A DNA stretch of 64,000 nucleotides from Dokdonella fugitiva. Its GTDB lineage: Bacteria; Pseudomonadota; Gammaproteobacteria; Xanthomonadales; Rhodanobacteraceae. Both the position numbers and the translations under genes were made by a program. Under the pieces are notes generated by a model. That model made no database searches, was not told the DNA's origin, and saw nothing but the letters and a program-made list of their open reading frames with translations. Position 1 is the first letter of the stretch, and the number at the start of each line of letters is the position of its first letter. The stretch is taken from the NCBI RefSeq assembly GCF_014138265.1, contig NZ_JACGXL010000001.1:876525-940524 (forward strand), written 5' to 3'. This document shows, piece by piece, positions 7,287 to 15,541 of this stretch.

Positions 7287-8957
7287 CTACAACGGGCGTT
7301 CGGCGAGCTCGCGCCGGAGCAGCTTGTCGACCGCCGAACGCGGCAGCGCATCGAGGAATTCGACGCGCTTGGGCTGCTTGAAGTGCGACAGCTTCTCGAG
7401 GCACCACGCGCGCACCGCGTCTTCGTCGAGCGATGGGTCGCGCCTGACGATGAACAGGCGCACGCGCTCGCCGTCCTCCTCGTCCGGCATGCCCACCGCG
7501 CAGACGTCGGCGATGCCCGGATGCGCGCCGACGACGTCCTCGATCGCGGCCGGATACACGTTGGCGCCGTCGACGTTGATCATGTCCTTGATGCGCCCGA
7601 GCAGGTACAACGCGCCGTCCGGCTCCATGCGGCCGAGATCGCCGGTGCGGAACCAGCCGTCCGCGGTGATCGCGCGCGCATTCTCGTCGGGCCGCTGATC
7701 GTAGCCGGCCATCATGAACAGGCCACGCAGCCAGACCTCGCCGATCCGCCCCGGCGCGACGGCGCCCAGGTCGGGCGCGTCCGGATCGCGCATCGTGACC
7801 TCGACCGACGGGAACGGGAAACCGACGCTGCCGAGGCGGCGTTCGAAGCCGAGTTCGCCGGCGATCGGCACCGAGGTCTCGGTGAGGCCGTAGCCCTGCA
7901 GCAGCGGCTTGCCGGTGATCTGCTCGAAGCGGTCGCGGATGTCCGCGCGCAGCGGCATGCCGCCGACGAGGCCCGAGCGCAACGCCGAGAAGTCGAGCTC
8001 GGCGAAGCCGGGCGTCGCCATCAGGCGGTTGTGGAACGCGGGCCCGGCGAGGATCGAGTTGATCGGCCGCCCGCGCCAGCCGGCGACGACGCGCTCGGCG
8101 TCGATCATGCGCGGGAACAGCAGCTGCGTCACGCCGCGGCTCGAGTACTGCAGCAGATTCACCGACATGCCGGCCGCGTGCGAGAACGGATGCACGCTCG
8201 CGACGAGGCCGCCGGCACGGCAGGTGTGCTCTTCCATGGTCAGGCGCAGGATCTCGATGCCCGCGCGCATGTTCGCGTGCGTCGTGCGCACGGCCTTCGA
8301 CACGCCCGTGGTGCCGCCGGTGTACGACATCAGCGCGAGGTCGTTCGCGTGCACGTCGCGCTGCACCGGCGGCAGGCGCATGCCGCGCGCGAGCGCCGCG
8401 TCGAATGCGACCGCGTCCGCCGGCGCCGGCGCGGCGACCCCGAACAGGTCCGGCGCGACGGTCACCACGAGCTGCTTCATCGCCTCGCTGCCGCGCGCTG
8501 CGCGCAACGTCGGCATCAGCACGTCGAGGCCGACCACCGCCTTCGGCGCGATCGCGCGGATCGGCCCCTCCATTTCCTGCGACGTCGCCGCGATGTACAC
8601 CGGCATGACCGCGACGCCGGCGGTCCACGCGGCGAGCAGCGCGATCGGGAACGCGGGCACGTTCGGCAGCAGGAACAGCACGCGGTCGCCGGGCTCGAGC
8701 TTCCATTCGTGCACGAAGAAGCGCGCGAGCGCGTCCGCCTGCCGCGCCCAGTCGGCGTACGTCAGCGTTTTCCCATCGAGTTCGAACGCGACGAGATCGG
8801 CATGGCGCGCACACGCATCCTGCAGCAGTGCGAGCATCGTTTCGTCGGGCCCCACGCGGATGTCGCGAGGCAGGTTGTCGGGATACCGCGCCGTCCATGG
8901 ACGGCTCGCATACCAAGCCGCGGCATCGGCCGCGGCATCGAGTCGACCCAGATTCAT
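7287..8957 (-). CDS. AMP-forming acyl-CoA synthetase (fatty-acid CoA ligase family)
   Basis: A 556-residue adenylate-forming enzyme that should activate a carboxylic acid to its CoA ester through an acyl-AMP. Visible motifs are the P-loop SYTGGTTGVSKAV near residue 212, the GYGLTE motif, WFRTGDLGRM, the hinge GRIKDMINVDGANVYP and the catalytic lysine near the C-terminus in RSAVDKLLRREL. Length and motif order fit the class; the chain length of the substrate cannot be read from the sequence. A perfect dyad 19 bp upstream of the start suggests repression by a dedicated regulator. Confidence 0.9.
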   Translation of the reverse strand: MNLGRLDAAADAAAWYASRPWTARYPDNLPRDIRVGPDETMLALLQDACARHADLVAFELDGKTLTYADWARQADALARFFVHEWKLEPGDRVLFLLPNVPAFPIALLAAWTAGVAVMPVYIAATSQEMEGPIRAIAPKAVVGLDVLMPTLRAARGSEAMKQLVVTVAPDLFGVAAPAPADAVAFDAALARGMRLPPVQRDVHANDLALMSYTGGTTGVSKAVRTTHANMRAGIEILRLTMEEHTCRAGGLVASVHPFSHAAGMSVNLLQYSSRGVTQLLFPRMIDAERVVAGWRGRPINSILAGPAFHNRLMATPGFAELDFSALRSGLVGGMPLRADIRDRFEQITGKPLLQGYGLTETSVPIAGELGFERRLGSVGFPFPSVEVTMRDPDAPDLGAVAPGRIGEVWLRGLFMMAGYDQRPDENARAITADGWFRTGDLGRMEPDGALYLLGRIKDMINVDGANVYPAAIEDVVGAHPGIADVCAVGMPDEEDGERVRLFIVRRDPSLDEDAVRAWCLEKLSHFKQPKRVEFLDALPRSAVDKLLRRELAERPL

Positions 8958-8975
8958 TTTGTATCACCCCTGTAG

Positions 8976-9004
8976 CAATGGACGATCCCCTTAATCGTCC
9001 ATTG
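8976..9004. promoter_or_regulatory. Perfect 11-bp dyad, candidate operator
   Basis: CAATGGACGAT and ATCGTCCATTG form a perfect 11-bp inverted repeat around a 7-bp spacer. It lies in the 103-bp gap upstream of the acyl-CoA synthetase gene and is much richer in AT than its surroundings. That favours a protein-binding site, for example for a TetR-type regulator, over a terminator of the upstream phosphodiesterase gene. The regulator is not encoded nearby. Confidence 0.5.
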
Positions 9005-9060
9005 TGGTCATCCTACACTTTGCCGGGGTGACTTCACTGAATGCAACCCCGGTGCGAGCC

Positions 9061-9921
9061 TCATGGCCGCCGCCGGAGCACCGCCCGTACGCCGTAGTGG
9101 TCGGAGGCCCAGGTGCCGTCGGCGGCGGGCCGGTCGAACAGTCGCGTCGCCGACAGCGGCGTCCAGGCCCGCGGATCGTACAGCACGTGGTCGATCCGCA
9201 ACGGGGCGTAGAACGCGAGGTTGAGCGTGCTGTGCCCCGCATCGTCCTGTGCCGCGTCCGCGTGCAGCACGTCGTAGGCGTCACGCAGGCGGGCGAGCAA
9301 CGGCGCGAATTCCGGCGCATTCGCCGGCGCATTGAAGTCCCCCGCGACGACGGTCGGCGCTCCCGGCGCGGAAGCGACCGCGATGTAGGCTTCGAGGTCC
9401 TCGACCTGCGCACGACGGATCGCGCCGCCCTCCGGCGTCCAGTGCAGGTGCGTCGCGTACACCTCGAGCGGCTCGCCGTCGACCGCGATGCGCAGGTGTA
9501 GGGCGACGCGGTAGTCGTCGAGCGGCGCGAGCGCTTTCCATCCTTGCGCGAGGATGCGGTGGCGCGTGAGGATCGCGTTGCCGTAGCGACGCGGCTTGTC
9601 GGCGGCATCGACCGAGGCGAACACGTAGCGAAAGCCGAGGGCGTCGGCGATCGTCTTCGCCTGGTTCGGCAACCCGCGGTCCTGCAGGACTTCCTGCAAC
9701 GCGATCACGTCGGGCCGCAACGTGCGCAGCGTGCGCACGATGAGCGCAGCGCGGCGCGGCCAGTCGCCGGCGTCGTGCCAGAGGTTGAGGGTGACGACGG
9801 ACACCTCGCGGCCGTCGTACGCGCTGGCGCTGTCCCCGGCGACGGCGGCAACGCCGGCGAACAGCAGGCTCCACGTCCGTCGCGCGGCGGCTCGCAGGGT
9901 GGGTCGCGTGGCGCGCTTCAT
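9061..9921 (-). CDS. Exported endonuclease/exonuclease/phosphatase-family protein
   Basis: A 286-residue protein with an N-terminal signal-like segment (TWSLLFAGVAAVAGDSASA) and the EEP metal-dependent phosphoesterase fold. Motifs in order are VTLNLWHD, DVIALQEVL (metal-binding Glu), THLHWTPEGG, VVAGDFNAPANAPEF and the C-terminal SDHYGVRAVL (catalytic Asp-His). Family members cleave DNA, sphingomyelin or phosphoinositides; exported bacterial ones are often phosphodiesterases, and the substrate is not clear here. The start at 9921 gives the signal peptide. It is divergent from the large exported protein gene at 10030. Confidence 0.85.
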   Translation of the reverse strand: MKRATRPTLRAAARRTWSLLFAGVAAVAGDSASAYDGREVSVVTLNLWHDAGDWPRRAALIVRTLRTLRPDVIALQEVLQDRGLPNQAKTIADALGFRYVFASVDAADKPRRYGNAILTRHRILAQGWKALAPLDDYRVALHLRIAVDGEPLEVYATHLHWTPEGGAIRRAQVEDLEAYIAVASAPGAPTVVAGDFNAPANAPEFAPLLARLRDAYDVLHADAAQDDAGHSTLNLAFYAPLRIDHVLYDPRAWTPLSATRLFDRPAADGTWASDHYGVRAVLRRRP

Positions 9922-10029
9922 GCTTGCAGCCTGCCACGTCCGCGCTCGGCGCTCCATCGCTGTGACGCAGCGCCCGGAAATGCGCGCCGCAGCGCGCACA
10001 ATGCGCGCACCGCTCGCCGGAGTACGTCG

Positions 10030-12282
10030 ATGACCCTGCATCGCGTTCTTCCGTCCGCCTCGCGGACGGTGCGTCGTGGGCTGCATGCCCTGCTCGCCGC
10101 CGCGGCGGCATGGACCACGCACGCTACCGCGGAGTCCGTGTTCCGCGACGGCTTCGAGCCGCTCGAACCGCCGCCGGCCGTGACGATCCTGCGCGACGAC
10201 CGCGTGGCGACGCTCGAGATGGACTACGACGGCGAGAACGCCTGGGGCCAGTGGTGGACGATGGACGGCAGCGGCCACGACGCCGCCGGCTTCCTCGTCA
10301 GCTGGTGGCCGGCCGGGACCGCCGCGCCGCTGCTGCCGCGACCGGATGCGAAGCACGACGGCAGCCTCGGCTGCCTCGACGGCGCGCACGCGAAGGCGAG
10401 CGCCGCAACCGTGCGCTGGCTCGTCACCGGCAACCGCCGCGTGCAGCTGCAGCCGCTGCTGAACGGTTCGCCGTACCACGTGCGCGTGCAACGCATCGAC
10501 GCCCTCGGCGAGATCATCAGCCTGCCGCGCGACCTCGACTTCGACGGCGGCGACGCGACGCGCGTCGACGCGCTGCGCGCGTCGATGACCCATTTCGACG
10601 ACTTCAACCTGCCGCTCGGTCCGGCCGACGAGACGCTCTGGAACAACGCCACGGTCACCTCGACCGACGCACGCTTCAACCTGTTCTTCGTCAACGACCA
10701 GTACCACGCGCACACGCTGCACGGCACGCGCGTCGACAACACCGGCGACCGCTCGCAGACCTCGCAGCGTTTCCGCAAGCCCGTGCGCATCGAGAACGGC
10801 GTGCGCCGCCGCATCGTGTTCGACATGGACGGCCCGCTCAGCCCACGCTCGGTCTGGTACCTCGACCTCAACCCGGTGCGCACCGACCTCACCGCGCACA
10901 TCGACTTCTTCGACATGGACGGCACCACCGGCCTGCCCGCGGGCACCCTGCGCCTGCGCTCGCAGTTCCAGACCTTCAGCGTGAACATCATCGGCATGGA
11001 CGGCGCATCGCACCAGGTCGCCTCGGTGGACATGGAGGACGCGGGTCGCCAGGCGGTGTCGAACGTGCGCCGCTCGTTCGAGGCGCGCGTCGGCACCGAC
11101 GGCATCGAAGTGCTCATCGACGGCCGCAGCGTCATCGACGCGAGCTACGCGCCGTACGCGCTCGCGCCGGGCGACTACGAGCCGCTGTGGATCGCGTTCG
11201 GCTACAACACGCCGAAGGACGCGGTGCCGTACTACCTCGTGCACTGGGACAATTTCGGCTTCGACGGCCCCGACGTGGACCCGCGCGAGGTGCACAACTA
11301 CGTCACGCGCATCGAGGGCACCGACTATCGCAAGGCCAACCGCGGCAACGGCGACTTCCCGAGCTTCACCGTGAAGATCCCCGACGACCTGCGCCCGACC
11401 GTCGCCGGCGCCACCGCGCAGGCGACGCTCGTGCTCACCTACCAGATGGGCGATTTCTCCAACTTCACGCTCGTGCCGGGCGACCATGTCACGCTCAACG
11501 GCAGCGCGACCTACGCGCTGCCGCAACGCGACAACAACAGTGTGCCGAGCGATCCGGGCCTGCTCACTTGGGGAATTCCCTACACGGTGCAGGTCCCGCT
11601 CGGCACGCTCGTCCATGGCGGTGCGTCGCCGCTCGTCGTCGGCGACAACACGTTCCAGTTCTTCGCCGAGAACACCGGCATCCTCGACGTGCACGTCGAG
11701 GTCGCCTACCCGCCCGGCAGTGCTCCGGCCTACACGCCACCGGCGGCGATCCACCACTTCCCGCTGCACAGCGAACTGCCGCGCCTCGGCCTGCCCGCTC
11801 GCTTCGAGCAGATCGGCGATACCCAGGTCGGTGATTCGCATCGCCTCACCGCCGACCCACCCGCGCGCATCGCCGTATCCGGCGTGGTGCCGCTCAACCT
11901 CGTCGTCGGCAACCACAGCTACGCGAACTGGGCGCCCGAGCTCATGGTGTTCCCGGTGCAGAGCACCGAAGTGTGGAGCACGGGCGGCACCACCGGCATC
12001 GCGACCATCGAGGTGTTCCTGCGCCCGAGCGGCGGCGACGCCGGCACGAGCACGCGCGTGCTCGCGCTCGATACCGGCCGCGACGTCCCCGCGCCGCAAG
12101 GGCGCTACCTGCGCAGCTTCGACAGCCGCGCATTCGCGGACGGCGACTACGAGCTGTTCGTGCAGGCGACCTCCCCGTCCGGCCTCAAGAGCCATCCCAG
12201 CTACGGCGACGAGACCTATCTGTGGGACGCGGCGCAGCTGTCGGGCGCGTATTACCCGATCCAGGTCCACATCCAGAACTGA
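10030..12282 (+). CDS. Large exported protein with a tag-like FRDGFE segment after the signal peptide
   Basis: A 750-residue protein with a signal peptide ending around THATAES, followed directly by VFRDGFEPLEPPPA. The rest is beta-rich, with a fibronectin-III-like strand pattern (YHVRVQRIDALGEI), a LamG- or jelly-roll-like central part, and a C-terminal part close to Ig-like or FN3 domains (VFLRPSGGDAGTSTRVLALD). I recognise no catalytic motif. GGAG lies 7 bp upstream of the ATG. It is probably cell-surface or secreted. The DGFE motif is normally at the C-terminus in its neighbours, so the N-terminal position is odd. Confidence 0.8.
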   Translation: MTLHRVLPSASRTVRRGLHALLAAAAAWTTHATAESVFRDGFEPLEPPPAVTILRDDRVATLEMDYDGENAWGQWWTMDGSGHDAAGFLVSWWPAGTAAPLLPRPDAKHDGSLGCLDGAHAKASAATVRWLVTGNRRVQLQPLLNGSPYHVRVQRIDALGEIISLPRDLDFDGGDATRVDALRASMTHFDDFNLPLGPADETLWNNATVTSTDARFNLFFVNDQYHAHTLHGTRVDNTGDRSQTSQRFRKPVRIENGVRRRIVFDMDGPLSPRSVWYLDLNPVRTDLTAHIDFFDMDGTTGLPAGTLRLRSQFQTFSVNIIGMDGASHQVASVDMEDAGRQAVSNVRRSFEARVGTDGIEVLIDGRSVIDASYAPYALAPGDYEPLWIAFGYNTPKDAVPYYLVHWDNFGFDGPDVDPREVHNYVTRIEGTDYRKANRGNGDFPSFTVKIPDDLRPTVAGATAQATLVLTYQMGDFSNFTLVPGDHVTLNGSATYALPQRDNNSVPSDPGLLTWGIPYTVQVPLGTLVHGGASPLVVGDNTFQFFAENTGILDVHVEVAYPPGSAPAYTPPAAIHHFPLHSELPRLGLPARFEQIGDTQVGDSHRLTADPPARIAVSGVVPLNLVVGNHSYANWAPELMVFPVQSTEVWSTGGTTGIATIEVFLRPSGGDAGTSTRVLALDTGRDVPAPQGRYLRSFDSRAFADGDYELFVQATSPSGLKSHPSYGDETYLWDAAQLSGAYYPIQVHIQN

Positions 12283-12307
12283 GCAGCATGGCCGGCATTC
12301 GCCGTTC

Positions 12308-12387
12308 GTAGGCCGGACGACCGCAGGTCGGCGGGCGCTTCTCGCCGCGCGCCGCGTTCGCCGGCCGCGCGGTGCGCGTCCGGCCTA
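12308..12387. repeat. REP-like inverted pair (GTAG type)
   Basis: The 11-mer TAGGCCGGACG at 12309-12319 and its exact reverse complement at 12377-12387 face each other across 57 bp. The left copy is preceded by G, giving GTAGGCCGGA, the usual start of enterobacterial and GTAG-type REP sequences, and is followed by the small hairpin CGACC-GCA-GGTCG. This is the form of a bipartite REP (BIME) in a 196-bp intergenic gap. No other copy or RAYT transposase gene is seen in the window. Confidence 0.45.
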
Positions 12388-12478
12388 TCCGCGCGCCTGC
12401 GTAGCGGCGAGCCCCCCCGCCGTGTCGATCTCCGGTACTCCCGTTCGTCGAACGAGCGAACTCCCACCGGAACCCGCC

Positions 12479-13138
12479 ATGTCGTCCCGCCTCGCGCTCT
12501 ACGCCCACCCGTTCTCCTCGTACTCGCAGAAGGCGCTCGTCGCCTTCTACGAAAACGACATCCCGTTCGAATACCGCAGCCTCGAAAGCGAGGAGCACCG
12601 CGCCGAACTCGCGCGCCTGTGGCCGATGCGGCGCTTCCCCGTGCTTGTCGACGACGGCCGCACGATCGTCGAAGCGACGACGATCATCGAGCACCTCGCG
12701 CTCCACCACCCGGGCCCGGTGCGGCTCGTGCCGCTCGATCGCGAAGCCGCGCTCGACGTGCGCGCGCTCGACCGCTTCTTCGACAACTACGTGTCGACGC
12801 CGCAGCAGAAGGTCGTGTTCGACCGCCTGCGGCCGGAAGCCGATCGCGATCCCTACGGTGTCGCCGAGGCGCGCGCGATGCTCGACACCGCCTACGCCTG
12901 GCTCGAACGCCACATGGAAACACGCACCTGGGCCGCCGGCGACGCGTTCAGCCTCGCCGACTGCGGCGCGGCGCCGTTCCTGTTCTACGCCGACTGGACC
13001 CAGCCGCTCGGCGACCGCTTCCCGAACGTGAGCGCGTACCGGCGCCGCCTGCTCGCGCGGCCATCGTTCGCGCGCGCGGTCGACGAAGCGCGTCCGTTCC
13101 GGCCGTACTTCCCGCTCGGCGCGCCCGATCGCGATTGA
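12479..13138 (+). CDS. Glutathione S-transferase family protein
   Basis: A 219-residue protein with an N-terminal thioredoxin-fold domain (residues 1-80: LALYAHPFSSYSQKALVAFYEN) and an all-helical C-terminal domain. The glutathione-binding turn is RFPVLVDDG with VEATTIIEHL, close to the usual cis-Pro and ESxxI motifs. Likely catalytic residues are the serines of FSSYS. It should conjugate glutathione to, or reduce, an electrophile in the cytoplasm; the substrate is unknown. It stands alone between the REP-like element and a convergent flavin monooxygenase gene. Confidence 0.88.
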   Translation: MSSRLALYAHPFSSYSQKALVAFYENDIPFEYRSLESEEHRAELARLWPMRRFPVLVDDGRTIVEATTIIEHLALHHPGPVRLVPLDREAALDVRALDRFFDNYVSTPQQKVVFDRLRPEADRDPYGVAEARAMLDTAYAWLERHMETRTWAAGDAFSLADCGAAPFLFYADWTQPLGDRFPNVSAYRRRLLARPSFARAVDEARPFRPYFPLGAPDRD

Positions 13139-13153
13139 TCCGGCGCGACCCGA

Positions 13154-14275
13154 TCAGGCCGTGCGCGCGAGGTAATCGGCGACGTTGTCGGCGAGCACGC
13201 GCGCCGAACGCCCCGCTTCGAACAGATGGCCGCGCAGGCTGTGTACGTAGCCATTGAAGTAGAGCCCGGGCAGCACGGTCGGTTCGCCCGACCGTGCCAG
13301 CGGGTCGTGCACGGCATCCAGTACGCCATCGGCCTCGATCAGCGCGTCGAGGCCGCTCGTGAAGCCGGTCGCCATCAGGATCGCGTCGAACGGTTCGCTG
13401 CGCCCGTCGGCGTAGACCGCGCCGCCGACCGTGAGCCGTTCGAGCGCGGGGCGTACCTGCACCGTGCCGCGCTTCAGCGCCGCGACGAAGCCGACGTCGA
13501 TGATCGGTACGCGCCGGCTCGAATACGGCCACCACGCGGGTCGCGGATAGCCGTGGCGCGCGAGGTCGCCGAGTACGAGTCGCGCGGTCAGGCGCGCGAG
13601 CCGGTCGGCGATCGCCGGCGGCAGCCGGCTCAGCAACATGCCGGTCTTCTGCACCGGCTGGCCGAACGGATCGCGCGGCACGACCGGCGGCGGCGTGCGG
13701 ATCGCGAGCGCGACGAACGCGGCGCCGTGCTCGGCGAGATCGGTCGCGATCTCGGCGCCGCTGTTGCCGGCGCCGACGACGAGCACGCGCCGGCCGGCGT
13801 AGCCGGTCGCATTACGGTAGTCGACCGAATGCACGAGGTCGCCCGTGAACAGCTCGCGCCCGGGCAGTGCCGGCACCACTGGCACGCGGTATTGCCCGGT
13901 CGCGACGACGACCACGCGCGCGCGCCAGCGCGCGTCCGCACCGTCCACGTCCCAGCGCGCGCCGGACCGGCGCAACGCCGACACCGGCGTCAGCGTGCGC
14001 ACGCGCACGCCATGATGGCGCGCGTAATCCTGCAGGTATCCCGCATAGGCGTCGCGCGAGAGGTAGCGCCCGTGCTCGCGCGGTATCGGATAGCCGGGCA
14101 GGCCGGAATGGTCGCGCACGGTGTGCAGGTGCAGCCGATCGTAGCGGCGCGCCCAGGTGCCGCCGATCGCCGTGTCCTGCTCGAGCACGAGCGGGTCGAG
14201 GCCGCGTCCGCGCAGCACGGCCGCGGCGGCCAAGCCCGCGGCTCCGGCTCCGACGACTACGATCTTCTCGTCCAT
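13154..14275 (-). CDS. Flavin-containing monooxygenase-like NAD(P)H/FAD oxidoreductase
   Basis: A 373-residue flavoprotein. The FAD-binding Rossmann motif is at the N-terminus (VVVGAGAAGLAAAAVL). A second one for NADPH is in the middle (VLVVGAGNSGAEIATDL), and the ATG motif is MATGFTSGLDAL. The segment GGTWARRYDRLHLHT matches the region after the FAD motif in YUCCA-like and FMO-like enzymes. It probably hydroxylates or oxidises a small substrate using NADPH and oxygen. GGAGG precedes the start. It is divergent from the diguanylate cyclase gene. Confidence 0.88.
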   Translation of the reverse strand: MDEKIVVVGAGAAGLAAAAVLRGRGLDPLVLEQDTAIGGTWARRYDRLHLHTVRDHSGLPGYPIPREHGRYLSRDAYAGYLQDYARHHGVRVRTLTPVSALRRSGARWDVDGADARWRARVVVVATGQYRVPVVPALPGRELFTGDLVHSVDYRNATGYAGRRVLVVGAGNSGAEIATDLAEHGAAFVALAIRTPPPVVPRDPFGQPVQKTGMLLSRLPPAIADRLARLTARLVLGDLARHGYPRPAWWPYSSRRVPIIDVGFVAALKRGTVQVRPALERLTVGGAVYADGRSEPFDAILMATGFTSGLDALIEADGVLDAVHDPLARSGEPTVLPGLYFNGYVHSLRGHLFEAGRSARVLADNVADYLARTA

Positions 14276-14447
14276 GCATGCCTCCGGAGAGCGCGCGACG
14301 GCGCATCATGCGGCCACATCGTGGATCGGCGGACGCATCCGGCGTACCGTTCGACCGCCGGCGTCGGGCGAGGCGTCGGCGAAGGAAAATCCCTCATGGC
14401 ACCATTCTGGCATGGTCTGCGATCGACGCATCCGCGATCATTGGCGC

Positions 14448-15488
14448 ATGACGACCGTACTCTCTCCTTCCGCCGATTTCGTCGGTCGCCTCAGCGACTC
14501 GATCGTCGCCGCACGTTCGCTCGAGGAACTCGTGCGGCCGCTGCTCGAAATGCTGCAGGCCGTCACCGGGCTCGAATCCGCCTACGTGACCGCGATCGAC
14601 GAGCCTGCCGGCCTGCAACACGTGCTGTTCGCGCGCAACTCGCGCCGGCTGCAGATCCCTGAGGGCCTGTCGGTGCCGTGGGAGGACACGCTGTGCAAGC
14701 GCGCGCTCGAGGAAGGCCGCACCTACACCGACGACGTCGCCGCGTGCTGGGGCGACTCCGACGCCGCGCGGGCGCTCGGCATCGCGACCTACACGAGCAC
14801 GCCGATCCGCACCGACGACGGCGCGCTGTACGGCACGCTCTGCGCGGCGAGCGACGAGCGCAAGCCGCTCGCCGGCGGCGCCGAGCGCGTGCTGCAGATG
14901 TTCTCGCGCCTGATCGGCCAGCAGGTCGAGCGCGAACGCCTCGTGCAGTCGCTGCGCGTCGCCAACGACGCGCTCGCGACGAGCGCGCTGCTCGATCCGC
15001 TGACCGGCCTGCCCAATCGCCGCGCCCTCATGGCCGACCTGCGGCGCCGCGTCGCGCAGGCCGATCGCGAGCATCATTCGCTGCTGATCGCTTTCGTCGA
15101 TCTCGACGGCTTCAAGGCGATCAACGACCGCTACGGCCACGATGCCGGCGACCGTTTCCTGCACGACATCGGCAACGCGCTGGTGGCAACCTTGCGCGCC
15201 GGCGACCTGTGCGCGCGCCTCGGCGGCGACGAGTTCGTCGTGCTCGCCGGCGGACCGCACGAGAGCGATCCCCCGCAAGCCGCGGTCGACGCGTTGCACC
15301 ACCGCCTGCAGGCGGCGACGACACGCCGCTTCGACCTCGGCGACGCCGGCGCGATCGACTACAGCGGCCCGAGCATCGGCGTCATCGCCGCCGATCCCGC
15401 GGTCACCGATCCCGACGTGCTGCTCATGACCGCCGACGCGGCGATGTACCGCGTCAAGCGAGCCCGGCGCGAAGGGCGTGTGTCCTGA
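14448..15488 (+). CDS. GAF-GGDEF diguanylate cyclase
   Basis: A 346-residue cytoplasmic protein with a GAF sensor domain at about 15-165 and a GGDEF domain at about 175-346. The active-site loop is intact (RLGGDEFVVLAGG). The inhibitory I-site RAGD sits exactly five residues before GGDEF, so product inhibition by c-di-GMP is expected. Other hallmarks are DPLTGLPNRRAL and DLDGFKAINDRYGHDAGD. The GAF domain may bind a small ligand or report redox state. It ends at a strong bidirectional hairpin shared with the convergent ankyrin gene. Confidence 0.93.
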   Translation: MTTVLSPSADFVGRLSDSIVAARSLEELVRPLLEMLQAVTGLESAYVTAIDEPAGLQHVLFARNSRRLQIPEGLSVPWEDTLCKRALEEGRTYTDDVAACWGDSDAARALGIATYTSTPIRTDDGALYGTLCAASDERKPLAGGAERVLQMFSRLIGQQVERERLVQSLRVANDALATSALLDPLTGLPNRRALMADLRRRVAQADREHHSLLIAFVDLDGFKAINDRYGHDAGDRFLHDIGNALVATLRAGDLCARLGGDEFVVLAGGPHESDPPQAAVDALHHRLQAATTRRFDLGDAGAIDYSGPSIGVIAADPAVTDPDVLLMTADAAMYRVKRARREGRVS

Positions 15489-15501
15489 GCGAAGCGAAGC
15501 A

Positions 15502-15532
15502 TCGCACCCGCCGGGCGATACGGCGGGTGCGA
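15502..15532. terminator. Bidirectional hairpin terminator
   Basis: TCGCACCCGCC and GGCGGGTGCGA form a perfect 11-bp stem with a 9-nt loop. It lies in the 53-bp gap between two convergent genes (GGDEF protein and ankyrin protein). No long T-run flanks it, but position and symmetry fit a terminator for both strands. Confidence 0.65.
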
Positions 15533-15541
15533 AGTCGCGAC

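Noticed and set aside
9061-12270. Minus-strand frame of over 1000 codons
   Set aside because: Only 9061-9921 is the real phosphodiesterase gene; the rest is antisense to the exported protein gene at 10030.
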